Source: Minisyncoccota bacterium (GTDB lineage Bacteria > Patescibacteriota > Minisyncoccia > Phycocordibacterales > Phycocordibacteraceae). From it: DNA of 6,193 nucleotides. Each line of letters starts with the position of its first letter. Within the stretch, counting starts at the first letter, position 1. The translations under genes and the position numbers were made by a program. A model generated the notes under the pieces. It saw only the letters and a program-made list of their open reading frames with translations, did not search any database and had not been told where the DNA came from. The DNA is taken from positions 1 to 6,193 of the forward strand of contig JAQUAU010000048.1 in assembly GCA_028687085.1 (NCBI GenBank). The letters are read 5' to 3'. Below, piece by piece: positions 1 to 6,039 of this stretch.

Positions 1-333
1 TGCTTTGGCATATGAGCCATATATAAACGCGTACTCAACGTTACCTATTTTTTGCAGAACATCTTTTATGCCACCGGCAATACCGACCGTCTTAAACACT
101 ATGTTTTTAACTTCTTCGTAAAGCGGGTAATCTTTATTTGCCTTGAAGTACCGCGCATTAGCTCTGCGCTCACTTATAACAACTCCTTCTTTTTCCATAT
201 TATTGATAACTCGCTGGAAATTCCCCGGCTTTTTTCCCAATATCCTACCTATTTCCTGCATGTAAAAGGACTGCTCGGGATTAGTAAAAAAAAGCCGCAG
301 CAACTCGGCTCTATTTTTGGTCAATTCCTTCAT
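1..333 (-). CDS. Winged-helix DNA-binding / nucleotidyltransferase protein, 3' end outside window
   Basis: The first 111 residues are visible and the frame is still open at position 1. Residues 1-70 look like a winged helix of ArsR/MarR style: a helix (LTKNRAELLRLFF), a recognition region (MQEIGRILGKKPGNFQRVINN) and a wing (GVVISERRANARYFKAN). Residues 80-111 run into the beginning of a polymerase-beta-like minimal nucleotidyltransferase fold and end on YAFIYGSYAKA, which matches the GSxAxG active-site motif except that its last glycine is alanine. Proteins of this two-part type occur in many bacteria and archaea and are related to the MNT antitoxins that modify or bind HEPN toxins; whether a HEPN partner lies downstream cannot be seen. 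The ATG is supported by TAGGAGA 8 nt upstream. The promoter carries palindromes, suggesting autoregulation. The family is fairly sure; the substrate and DNA target are unknown. Confidence 0.85.
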   Translation of the reverse strand, partial: MKELTKNRAELLRLFFTNPEQSFYMQEIGRILGKKPGNFQRVINNMEKEGVVISERRANARYFKANKDYPLYEEVKNIVFKTVGIAGGIKDVLQKIGNVEYAFIYGSYAKA

Positions 334-341
334 CTTATTTA

Positions 342-348
342 TCTCCTA
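342..348 (-). promoter_or_regulatory. Shine-Dalgarno site of the winged-helix/nucleotidyltransferase gene
   Basis: The minus strand reads TAGGAGA, 8 nt before the ATG at 333. It fixes this start rather than an internal methionine. Confidence 0.75.
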
Positions 349-372
349 TATGCGTTACGCATACAATTGTAT
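349..372. promoter_or_regulatory. Twin palindromic operator candidate
   Basis: Two inverted repeats adjoin and share three bases. TATGCGT-T-ACGCATA (349-363) has 7-bp arms around one base, and ATACAATTGTAT (361-372) is a perfect 12-bp palindrome. Together they cover the -10 box and the expected transcription start of the winged-helix gene. Such placement is typical of autorepressor sites, and the winged-helix protein itself is the obvious candidate ligand. The symmetry is seen directly; the binding protein is inferred. Confidence 0.55.
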
Positions 373-394
373 ACATTTTGCATATAAAAATCAA
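366..394 (-). promoter_or_regulatory. Sigma70-type promoter of the winged-helix/nucleotidyltransferase gene
   Basis: The minus strand shows TTGATT (394-389), a 17-nt spacer and TACAAT (371-366). The predicted start is near 359, giving a leader of about 26 nt before the ATG. The -10 box lies inside a perfect palindrome, so a repressor bound there would block polymerase. This is a prediction by eye. Confidence 0.55.
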
Positions 395-536
395 GGATAA
401 ATCATTACCTAACAATATGCCTTAATTAATTGTTTTTGTACCGAAGGTTTTTATAAAAAATTTTTTATTCATAAAACTTACCCGCGATGTAACTGACGTT
501 TAAATATCAGCTGCATTAATGAATACTCCCCTCTCC
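388..536. other. AT-rich intergenic region without a recognisable gene
   Basis: This stretch lies between the stop of the broken dehydrogenase and the promoter of the winged-helix gene. It holds a perfect 16-bp A/T palindrome at 453-468 (six A then six T flanked by AT) overlapping a 12-bp one at 448-459. No convincing terminator was found for the dehydrogenase transcript; a three-base stem around TTC near 441-449 is too weak. The only small frame, MQLIFKRQLHRG, has no independent support. Confidence 0.5.
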
Positions 537-1327
537 TTAAATTGAGTCCGACCATTGACGACCGCATGTCAATCCTCCATCTACAACTATCGCCTGACCG
601 TTCACAAAAGTCGACTCATCCGACGCCAGCCAGAGCGCTGCAGCCGCAATGTCAAGCGGTTTCCCGGCCCTTCTAATCGGTTGATGCCTGGCAAGCATCT
701 CTTCGACAAGCTTCATATTCTGTGCCTTGGCTTCAGGGCTACCCAAATCCCGTACAAGGATTGGCGTAAGTATCCCGCCCGGACAGATACAGTTACTCTT
801 ATGTTGCTTTCTCCGAGTTCGGTAGCCACGACGCGCGTAATCCCAATGGCAGCGGATTTCATGGCAGAGTATATGTGCCCTGCGTTGCCGGACTGTAATC
901 CGGCAACGCTCGCGGTATTTATAATACTTCCGCTTCCCTGACGTTTCATAACAGGCGCCGCATATTTCATCCCAAGGAAGATGCCACCCATATTAATTTT
1001 AACTATCCTTTCAAATTGCCGCATTTCAATTTTTTCGATCGGGATAAAATCTTCACCGATCCCCGCATTGTTGAACATGCAATCTAATCGTCCGAATTTA
1101 GAAACGGCTGTGCCGACCATGGCTTTTACATCTGCCTCGGATGAAACGTCTACATGGACATATGCTGCCGATTTACCTAATGACTTACAAAGATCTTCGC
1201 CTTTATCGTCTTGGATATCCGCAATAACGACGCGGCAGCCTTCTTCTACAAATAAACGGACCGTTGACTCTCCGATACCGCTTGCTCCGCCGGTAATTAC
1301 CGCTACTTTACCTTTAAGTCTTTCCAT
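537..1327 (-). pseudogene. Short-chain dehydrogenase/reductase (SDR), broken by a one-base deletion
   Basis: This is a classical SDR of the NAD(P)(H)-dependent oxidoreductase superfamily, cytoplasmic and probably tetrameric by family. The first frame holds the cofactor motif TGGASGIG (residues 12-19), Asp37 at the end of the second strand (usually favouring NAD(H)), NNAG (86-89), Asn112, Ser140 and YSAMK with Tyr153 and Lys157, so the catalytic tetrad is complete. After NIRV the reading changes: the expected sequence CICPGGILTPILVRDLGSPEAK continues in another frame and runs to the normal C-terminus with VNGQAIVVDGGLT. Adding one base near 792-796 would restore a 263-residue protein of ordinary SDR length. 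Without it, translation yields 204 residues with a nonsense tail ending at 713. The overall style resembles secoisolariciresinol- or cyclopentanol-dehydrogenase-like SDRs, but the substrate cannot be told. Start: ATG with AGGAGA 5 nt upstream. The deletion could be a sequencing error. Confidence 0.9.
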
Positions 1328-1332
1328 AAAAA

Positions 1333-1338
1333 TCTCCT
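1333..1338 (-). promoter_or_regulatory. Shine-Dalgarno site of the SDR gene
   Basis: The minus strand reads AGGAGA, five bases before the ATG at 1327, supporting that start. Confidence 0.7.
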
Positions 1339-1387
1339 GTAAGTTTTTGTCTAAAGGTCCCGCCGCATAATCATAAGCAGCGGTGCC

Positions 1388-1416
1388 ATGGTTAAAACCA
1401 TTATTCCTATAATAAT
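1388..1416. repeat. Overlapping inverted repeats in the SDR upstream region
   Basis: ATGGTT-AA-AACCAT occupies 1388-1401, and ATTATT-CCTAT-AATAAT occupies 1400-1416. They sit 60 to 90 nt upstream of the SDR start codon and could be a regulator-binding site or part of a leader structure. No convincing -35/-10 pair was recognised around them. Confidence 0.35.
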
Positions 1417-1419
1417 ATA

Positions 1420-1440
1420 GTCCCCTTGGGGAACGTCCCT
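1420..1440. repeat. REP-like palindromic element candidate
   Basis: The plus strand reads GTCCCC-TT-GGGGAAC followed by GTCCCT. TCCCC/GGGGA (1421-1432) is a tight inverted repeat, and a second GTCCC copy follows directly. It is much more G/C-rich than its flanks and lies only 9 nt after the methyltransferase stop. Short GGGAC/GTCCC palindromes of this kind resemble REP elements mobilised by IS200-like tyrosine transposases; that assignment is inferred from style alone. Confidence 0.3.
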
Positions 1441-1448
1441 ATTTACTA

Positions 1449-2210
1449 CTATTTTTCCGCGACAACGAGCATTTCAAAATCCCCTGTCGTCAGCTTGTCG
1501 TTTCTTGAGTACGCCCCGAGCTTGGCGCCGAAAATATCGATTCTTTTATACCCCAGTGTCTTTAAAAGCCATGTGAGCTCGCTTGGCGCATAGTAGCGTT
1601 CGTTACAGGTTAATTCCTTTTTAGTTCCCAAATCGTCCTCGAACACGACGGTGTTGTGGTCCCGGAACGTCATCAGATCGAAAGAACAATTTTTACACGC
1701 TGAATTACCTTCTTTGGCCGCGGACTCATAAAATTCTTTGACGGAATGAAAAAGCGGAAATAAAGCGTTCAATGTCGTGAATATAAACTTGCCCTTATCT
1801 TTTAACGCCTTTGTCGCGTTCTTTAATATTTCAAAATTCATCTCATCCGTTTCCATCAAAGAAAAACCGCCCTCACAAAGCATTATCGCAAGATCAAATT
1901 CGTTTTTGAAAAGAAGCCTTCTCGCATCATGTTTTTGAAAATCGACCTTTACCCCTTGCTCTTTTGCCTTTTCCTTCGCCCTTGCAAGCTGTGACTCGGA
2001 TAGATCGATGCCAGTAATCTGATAACCCCTTTTAGCCAATTCAATGGAATGACGACCGGTACCGCATCCGATATCAATGATCTTTTTCGACATATCGCGG
2101 CCTATCTCCTGTTCGATAAAATCACATTCTCCGATCGTCCCTTGGACATAACATTCTTTATCGTATTTCTGCGCATAATTCTCAAATAATGACTCGTACC
2201 ACTGTTTCAT
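1449..2210 (-). CDS. Class I SAM-dependent methyltransferase
   Basis: The 253-residue protein transfers a methyl group from S-adenosylmethionine to an unknown acceptor, presumably in the cytoplasm. The Rossmann-fold motifs are clear: motif I IIDIGCGTG (44-52), the acidic ribose-binding Asp69 at the end of strand 2 (GIDLSESQL), Asp95 after strand 3 (KHDARRL) and motif IV FDLAIMLCE (105-113). The C-terminal half has an unusual cysteine pair CKNC (172-175) and ends in a strand-rich region, GDFEMLVVAEK. It belongs to the broad Methyltransf_25/11 type; small-molecule, tRNA and protein acceptors are all possible. It is the last gene of a close cluster, 31 nt after the YeaO-like gene, with a G-rich ribosome site (AGGGGG) about 10 nt before the ATG. 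Three stop codons (TAG TAG TAA) end it in tandem. Confidence 0.9.
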   Translation of the reverse strand: MKQWYESLFENYAQKYDKECYVQGTIGECDFIEQEIGRDMSKKIIDIGCGTGRHSIELAKRGYQITGIDLSESQLARAKEKAKEQGVKVDFQKHDARRLLFKNEFDLAIMLCEGGFSLMETDEMNFEILKNATKALKDKGKFIFTTLNALFPLFHSVKEFYESAAKEGNSACKNCSFDLMTFRDHNTVVFEDDLGTKKELTCNERYYAPSELTWLLKTLGYKRIDIFGAKLGAYSRNDKLTTGDFEMLVVAEK

Positions 2211-2241
2211 TTTATTTTAACCCCCTACAGATTTTCACAAA

Positions 2242-2583
2242 TTACGTATTTAATAACTTTTTGATAACGACGGCATTATTTCTTACTTCATCTTTTGCGG
2301 CATAGAGCAGTGTTACAACGCCGTTCTTATCCATTGCTTTTAATTGTTCCACCAGTTCTTTTTTTTCTTTCAATTCTTTAAGATATCTTTTTTTAAATTC
2401 TTTCCACCGTTCTTCTTTATGACCAAACCATTTTCGCAAAACACCTGAAGGTGCTATATCCTTAAGCCACAAATCGATCTTTGCCTTCTCTTTAGAGACC
2501 CCTCTCGGCCATAGCCGATCTACCAACACTCGAAAGCCGTCATTTTTGTCCCGGGGATCATAAATCCTTTTAATTTTTAACAT
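2242..2583 (-). CDS. yeaO: YeaO-like DUF488 family protein
   Basis: The 113-residue protein matches the YeaO/DUF488 family over its full length. Signature segments are YDPRDKNDGFRVLVDRLWPRG (split: YDP 8-10, VDRLWPRG 21-28), a tryptophan at 39 followed by IAPS (43-46), LRKWFGH (49-55) and LLYAAKD (92-98) with NNA after it. The biochemical role of the family is not established; members are small soluble proteins, often found near stress or redox genes. It lies 21 nt after the phosphoesterase-rubrerythrin gene and 31 nt before the methyltransferase, all on one strand, so co-transcription is likely. The ATG at 2583 has AAGGAG a few bases upstream. The family call is firm; function is unknown. 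Confidence 0.9.
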   Translation of the reverse strand: MLKIKRIYDPRDKNDGFRVLVDRLWPRGVSKEKAKIDLWLKDIAPSGVLRKWFGHKEERWKEFKKRYLKELKEKKELVEQLKAMDKNGVVTLLYAAKDEVRNNAVVIKKLLNT

Positions 2584-2604
2584 AATTCTCCTTTACCGCA
2601 AACA

Positions 2605-3864
2605 TTACATTTTAATAATTTTATCCGGAGGCGCGCCGCATATTGGGCAATGCTCCAGATCCTTATCCAAACGGCCTGTGTTGCCGCAAGTGGTGCATAC
2701 ATAATAAGTTGCAGGCTTAATATCTTTCCCTGAATTATAAGCCTTGATCGCTTCCGGCAATAATGCAGAATAATTATTCTTGGCACCATACGCTTCACCA
2801 AAGGCATATTGGGTAAGAGGCAGACGCGCTTTTATTGAATAAGGTAAATATTCGGAATAGAGTTCCTTCATATCCGATTTTTCTATCGTACGGCTTGTTT
2901 TAAGATTACGGTCTATGCCTTGAAGTTTGTTTAAAACACTGAAATAATTCTTTGCATGATAAAACGCTGATTTCGATAGTGCCTTAAAAAGCTTTTCTAT
3001 TCCGGCAAATCCTTTTTCATGAGCGTCATCAGCAAAAAATTGATATCTGATATACGCCATTGACTCATTTCTAAAAGCTTCGCTAAGATATTTTTGGATC
3101 TTTTCATTTTTTATCTCACGATCATAGGATACGTCGGCAAGTGACATGTATTCATACTTGAGCCTGGAATCCTTATCGAAATAAAACCTTAATACATGAT
3201 GAAAAGAGCTTTTCTTATCCGGAAGGCGCCCGAAAAACTCTAATCTCGCTCCGCCGCCCGCGGACACAATAATTTTATAGCCATCTTTGTCCTCCGAAAA
3301 ATAGGAATGAACATGGCCTGAAAGTATATATTTTATGCTACTTTTGTATGGGTCCATAATGGCTTTGAGCTTCTGCCACTCTTCCATCTTCATACTATTA
3401 GGTGAAAAGCTGTTAGGGGGAGGTATGTGAAATAATATAAGGATGTTTTTACGTTTGTACTCTTTGAGAGATCCTTTAAGAAAGTCGAGGGTCCCGGTTT
3501 CGAATATTCTTTTTGAATTATCGAGGACGACGATCAACAGGTCGTCGTTTACCAAAATATAATTCTTCAGTCCGAAATATTTTACATAATAGTCGGTGTC
3601 GTGATTGCCGCATAATGTATAAACAGGGTTCGGGGATACGTCGTTAATGATACCGTAAATATGTTTATAAAACTCTTCCAGTCCGAATGGGACGAGATCG
3701 CCCAGGATGATCTTAAAATCGGTATGTGTACAGTTCATGGCCTTTGAAAATGTGGTCATTATCTCGACGCCAAGTCCATCGCATCCCGGATCACCCAATA
3801 TGGTAAAGGATGAAACTTTGGGTAAGAAATTAATCTTATCTTTTATTTTGACAACACCCTTCAC
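2605..3864 (-). CDS. Calcineurin-like metallophosphoesterase fused to a rubrerythrin/rubredoxin-like module
   Basis: A single uninterrupted frame of 419 residues joins two unrelated families. Residues 20-245 are a calcineurin-like phosphoesterase: FTILGDPGCDG (20-30) at the first metal-binding strand, GDL (55-57), GNHD (86-89), the histidine of FHIPPP (146) and GHVH (183-186). The usual DxH of the first motif is DPG here. From about 250 the sequence follows rubrerythrin: EAFRNESMAYIRYQFFADDA (262-281) and a second helix (289-312) ending LSKSAFYHAKNYF, then a shortened second half, then a rubredoxin-like zinc/iron site CTTC (390-393) and CPIC (406-409) at the end. By alignment from memory, the diiron ligands Glu267 and His303 remain, but the expected Glu at 300 is Ala, and the last ExxH is Lys362/Tyr365. 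The start is GTG, supported by GGAGG 5 nt upstream. It follows the DUF486 gene by 34 nt. The combined function is unknown; a redox-responsive phosphodiesterase or phosphatase is a guess. Confidence 0.88.
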   Translation of the reverse strand: MKGVVKIKDKINFLPKVSSFTILGDPGCDGLGVEIMTTFSKAMNCTHTDFKIILGDLVPFGLEEFYKHIYGIINDVSPNPVYTLCGNHDTDYYVKYFGLKNYILVNDDLLIVVLDNSKRIFETGTLDFLKGSLKEYKRKNILILFHIPPPNSFSPNSMKMEEWQKLKAIMDPYKSSIKYILSGHVHSYFSEDKDGYKIIVSAGGGARLEFFGRLPDKKSSFHHVLRFYFDKDSRLKYEYMSLADVSYDREIKNEKIQKYLSEAFRNESMAYIRYQFFADDAHEKGFAGIEKLFKALSKSAFYHAKNYFSVLNKLQGIDRNLKTSRTIEKSDMKELYSEYLPYSIKARLPLTQYAFGEAYGAKNNYSALLPEAIKAYNSGKDIKPATYYVCTTCGNTGRLDKDLEHCPICGAPPDKIIKM

Positions 3865-3869
3865 CGCAG

Positions 3870-3874
3870 CCTCC
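3870..3874 (-). promoter_or_regulatory. Shine-Dalgarno site deciding a GTG start
   Basis: The minus strand reads GGAGG ending five bases before GTG at 3864. No ATG with comparable support exists nearby, so the unusual start codon is accepted. Confidence 0.65.
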
Positions 3875-3898
3875 GCTGAAGATGTTTTTCATATTTTT

Positions 3899-4255
3899 CT
3901 ACACATTTGTAAATAGCCCGCGGAATATGAAGAATACGGCGCCCATGATACACAATGCCGCCCAAAGATAATCCTGTTTCAAACCTTCTTTCATGTAAAA
4001 AACCGAAAAAGGCACGAATATCGACAGCGTTATGACCTCCTGCAGTATCTTTAGCTGGCCCAGATTCATAACCTGGTGTCCAATCCTGTTCGCCGGGACC
4101 TGTATGAGATATTCGAATAACGCGATGCCCCAGCTTATGACTGCCGCGACGATCCACGGCTTATCGTTGTAATTTTTAAGATGGCCGTACCACGCGAATG
4201 TCATAAATACATTACTGCATGCCAATAACCCCGCTGTTATAAAAACTTTTTGCAT
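3899..4255 (-). CDS. DUF486 / DMT-like four-helix membrane protein
   Basis: The 118-residue, strongly hydrophobic protein has four likely membrane helices (about 3-23, 33-52, 70-88 and 95-114). Family-typical segments are SNVFMTFAWYGHLK (14-27), ISWGIALFEYLIQVPANRIG (40-59), LKILQEVITL (68-77) and the closing YLWAALCIMGAVFFIF (96-111). This fits DUF486, a half-size member of the drug/metabolite transporter superfamily; such proteins would need to dimerise to make a pore, and their substrate is unknown. The length is normal for the family. Start: ATG with a near-perfect AAGGAGGT just upstream. It is the first gene of the four-gene cluster, with its own promoter-like site in the 98-nt gap behind the PAS gene. 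Confidence 0.88.
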   Translation of the reverse strand: MQKVFITAGLLACSNVFMTFAWYGHLKNYNDKPWIVAAVISWGIALFEYLIQVPANRIGHQVMNLGQLKILQEVITLSIFVPFSVFYMKEGLKQDYLWAALCIMGAVFFIFRGLFTNV

Positions 4256-4262
4256 ATACCTC

Positions 4263-4270
4263 TACCTCCT
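4263..4270 (-). promoter_or_regulatory. Strong Shine-Dalgarno site of the DUF486 gene
   Basis: The minus strand reads AAGGAGGT, essentially the full anti-16S complement, about 7 nt before the ATG. It is the strongest ribosome site in the window. Confidence 0.75.
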
Positions 4271-4284
4271 TATTGCTTATAGCT

Positions 4285-4319
4285 TATTATCATATTATCA
4301 CAATAGGCAATCAAAAACA
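4285..4319 (-). promoter_or_regulatory. Sigma70-type promoter candidate for the four-gene cluster
   Basis: The minus strand offers two overlapping pairs with 17-nt spacers: TTGATT (4313-4308) with GATAAT (4290-4285), and TTGTTT (4319-4314) with TAATAT (4296-4291). Either gives a start 20 to 35 nt ahead of the DUF486 ATG. The region is very AT-rich, so chance matches are possible. Confidence 0.5.
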
Positions 4320-4353
4320 AACAAACGCTTTAAGATTGGCTGAAGGCTGGATG

Positions 4354-5940
4354 CTAGACCGGACGGTTCTTGCGATCGGTTATATCCCTGAAACTTCCCA
4401 TGAGATACTTTTTGTCGGATAACGCAATGCGCGATGCCGCAATATCCGCATAAAAGATACTGCCGTTTTTTCTTCTTATAGGCACGTTTTCTGAAAGGTA
4501 TGATTCGCCCCGCGCCGATTTTTCAAACGCCTCCATAACCTGCGGCAGGTCCTTCTCCGGATGGATATCGTTTACACTCAGGTGTTTTATCTCTTCATTG
4601 GTATACTGCAGCATGTCACATATAGCCTTGTTACACATGGTGAACTTTCCGGTATCTAAATCCATCAAGATAATCCCATCCCTGGCACATTCGAATAAAG
4701 TGCGGTATTTTTTCAGCTCCTCCTCATTCTTCTTGCGCTCGGTGATATCGCGCCCTTCGGGGATAAGAAAAATTACATTTCCATCCTGGTTCTTGATCGG
4801 CTTGAGCGAAAAATCTATGTAGTGGATAACCTTATTGGCGTCGAGATGGGTCGCTTCGAAAAACACGGTTTCACCATCGACGGCTCTCTTTACGGCGTCG
4901 CGCAGTTTATCCTGCATCTCTTCCGAATGTGTCCACCATGGCGTATCCCAAAAAGGTTTACCCAGGCAATCCGATTCACTAATCCCCGCAAACTGCATAG
5001 CCGTCCTGTTTGCCTCGATAAGCGTACCGTCCACAGTCATCATGCCGATAAACTGAAAAGTCTGGTCAAAGATGGCGCGGATCTTCCTCTCGCTTATGTT
5101 CAGGGCCTCTTCCGCTTTCTTGCGCCCGGTGATATCCCAGAATAGACCGAACAGCCCCGTGACATTACCGGCCTTGTCCAGTACGGGGGCCTTTACCGTA
5201 TTAATGTACATCTTTTGAGAACCTCTCAAAAAATCCTTCATCACCATATATTCTTCTTCTATGCTTTCGGTCTTGCCTGATTTCATAATTCTCATATCGT
5301 CGGCCCTGTATTTTTCAGCCAAATATGTGGGGAAAAAATCATAATCCGTCTTACCGGCAATCTCTACCGGCTTGATCTTCAGATCCTTCGCGTAATTTTC
5401 ATTACAGGATATGTAAACCGAGTTTCTGTCTTTTAAAAATACCTTCTGGGGAAGGTTTTCAACAAGGGTCCTATATCGCTGTTCTTCTGCCTGTACTCTC
5501 TTATGCTCGGTGATGTCTTCAATAGATAATAGTATCAGGTCTTCTCCTGCTTCTTTTCTTACCCCTGCCGTTATTATTGCTGCCACTTGCTTAGGAAGGC
5601 GCAGCTGACGGGCATTCAAGGCCATGATCCGTTCGCCGATCTGTTCAAATTTATGTCTGACTTCATAATTTTTCACAATCTTCTTTTTCGGCAGAATTCC
5701 CTCTAATAGAAGTAGCAATTCCGGTATGTCCCATTGTCTGTTTCCCAGGTCGGAAAGCAGCCGGCCTATTGTGTTTTTTTCCGCAACTTTAAAGGCGGTA
5801 TAGAAAGCCTGGTTGGCATAAACTATCCGCAGGCCTTTATCTAAAACCAAAAACGGCTCCCTTGATGTGGCAATGATGCTATTGGCATACTCTAAGAGCG
5901 CTTCAATCTTTGGCTCATCTCTTTGCTTTTTATCTCTCAT
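4354..5940 (-). CDS. Protein of four PAS domains without a visible output domain
   Basis: The 528-residue cytoplasmic sensor-type protein consists of four successive PAS/PAC units: about 16-146 (ends SIEDITEHKR), 154-275 (ends FWDITGRKKAEEAL), 282-402 (ends EGRDITERKKNEEEL) and 409-525 (ends SFRDITDRK). The first is of the type seen in CheB/CheR-linked and hybrid kinases, with REPFLVLDKGLRIVYANQAFY (split over 27-47), LGNRQWDIPELL and LLSIEDIT. No membrane helix, histidine kinase, GGDEF, EAL or HTH domain is present; the protein stops five residues after the last DITDRK. It may act by protein-protein interaction, or be a kinase that lost its output. Cofactors cannot be told. The ATG follows AGGGG by about 8 nt. 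It is preceded by a structured leader with a terminator-like hairpin, so attenuation is likely. Product class is certain; the signal is unknown. Confidence 0.9.
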   Translation of the reverse strand: MRDKKQRDEPKIEALLEYANSIIATSREPFLVLDKGLRIVYANQAFYTAFKVAEKNTIGRLLSDLGNRQWDIPELLLLLEGILPKKKIVKNYEVRHKFEQIGERIMALNARQLRLPKQVAAIITAGVRKEAGEDLILLSIEDITEHKRVQAEEQRYRTLVENLPQKVFLKDRNSVYISCNENYAKDLKIKPVEIAGKTDYDFFPTYLAEKYRADDMRIMKSGKTESIEEEYMVMKDFLRGSQKMYINTVKAPVLDKAGNVTGLFGLFWDITGRKKAEEALNISERKIRAIFDQTFQFIGMMTVDGTLIEANRTAMQFAGISESDCLGKPFWDTPWWTHSEEMQDKLRDAVKRAVDGETVFFEATHLDANKVIHYIDFSLKPIKNQDGNVIFLIPEGRDITERKKNEEELKKYRTLFECARDGIILMDLDTGKFTMCNKAICDMLQYTNEEIKHLSVNDIHPEKDLPQVMEAFEKSARGESYLSENVPIRRKNGSIFYADIAASRIALSDKKYLMGSFRDITDRKNRPV

Positions 5941-5955
5941 CTTTTAACCCCTATT

Positions 5956-6003
5956 AAAAATAAAAAACCAAGGCCTTGCGCCGTCTAAGCGCAAAAGACT
6001 TGG
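5956..6003 (-). terminator. Intrinsic terminator / attenuator ahead of the PAS gene
   Basis: On the minus strand, CCAAG (6003-5999) pairs with CTTGG (5972-5968), and within it TTGCGC pairs with GCGCAA around a loop of about 7 nt, with one mismatch and one bulge between. A run of six T, an A and five more T follow directly (5967-5956). The PAS gene's AGGGG and ATG come within 20 nt of the T run, so read-through would be needed to express it from the upstream promoter. Confidence 0.7.
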
Positions 6004-6013
6004 ATAAATATGT

Positions 6014-6039
6014 CTCATCAAAGCCCCCCTCTTTGTGAG
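6014..6039 (-). repeat. Hairpin with G-rich loop in the PAS leader
   Basis: Arms at 6039-6031 and 6023-6014 pair over nine bases with one unpaired A. The loop shows A followed by six G on the minus strand, or six C and a T if read from the plus strand. Confidence 0.6.

Noticed and set aside
52..387. Plus-strand open frame of 111 codons
   Set aside because: It is antisense to the winged-helix/nucleotidyltransferase gene, has no family-like sequence and no ribosome site; the minus-strand frame has clear motifs.
448..468. A/T palindromes as a terminator for the SDR transcript
   Set aside because: The pairing is only A-T and no G/C stem precedes a T run, so it would make a poor intrinsic terminator.
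484..522. Twelve-residue frame MQLIFKRQLHRG after the SDR, preceded by a purine-rich stretch
   Set aside because: Too short, with no conservation evidence; the purine-rich stretch may be chance.
3861..4157. Minus-strand frame of 98 codons overlapping DUF486
   Set aside because: Overlaps the well-supported DUF486 membrane protein in another frame, has low-complexity, uncharacteristic residues and no ribosome site.
4822..5145. Plus-strand frames opposite the PAS gene
   Set aside because: They are antisense shadows of conserved PAS sequence; no start signal or recognisable domain.
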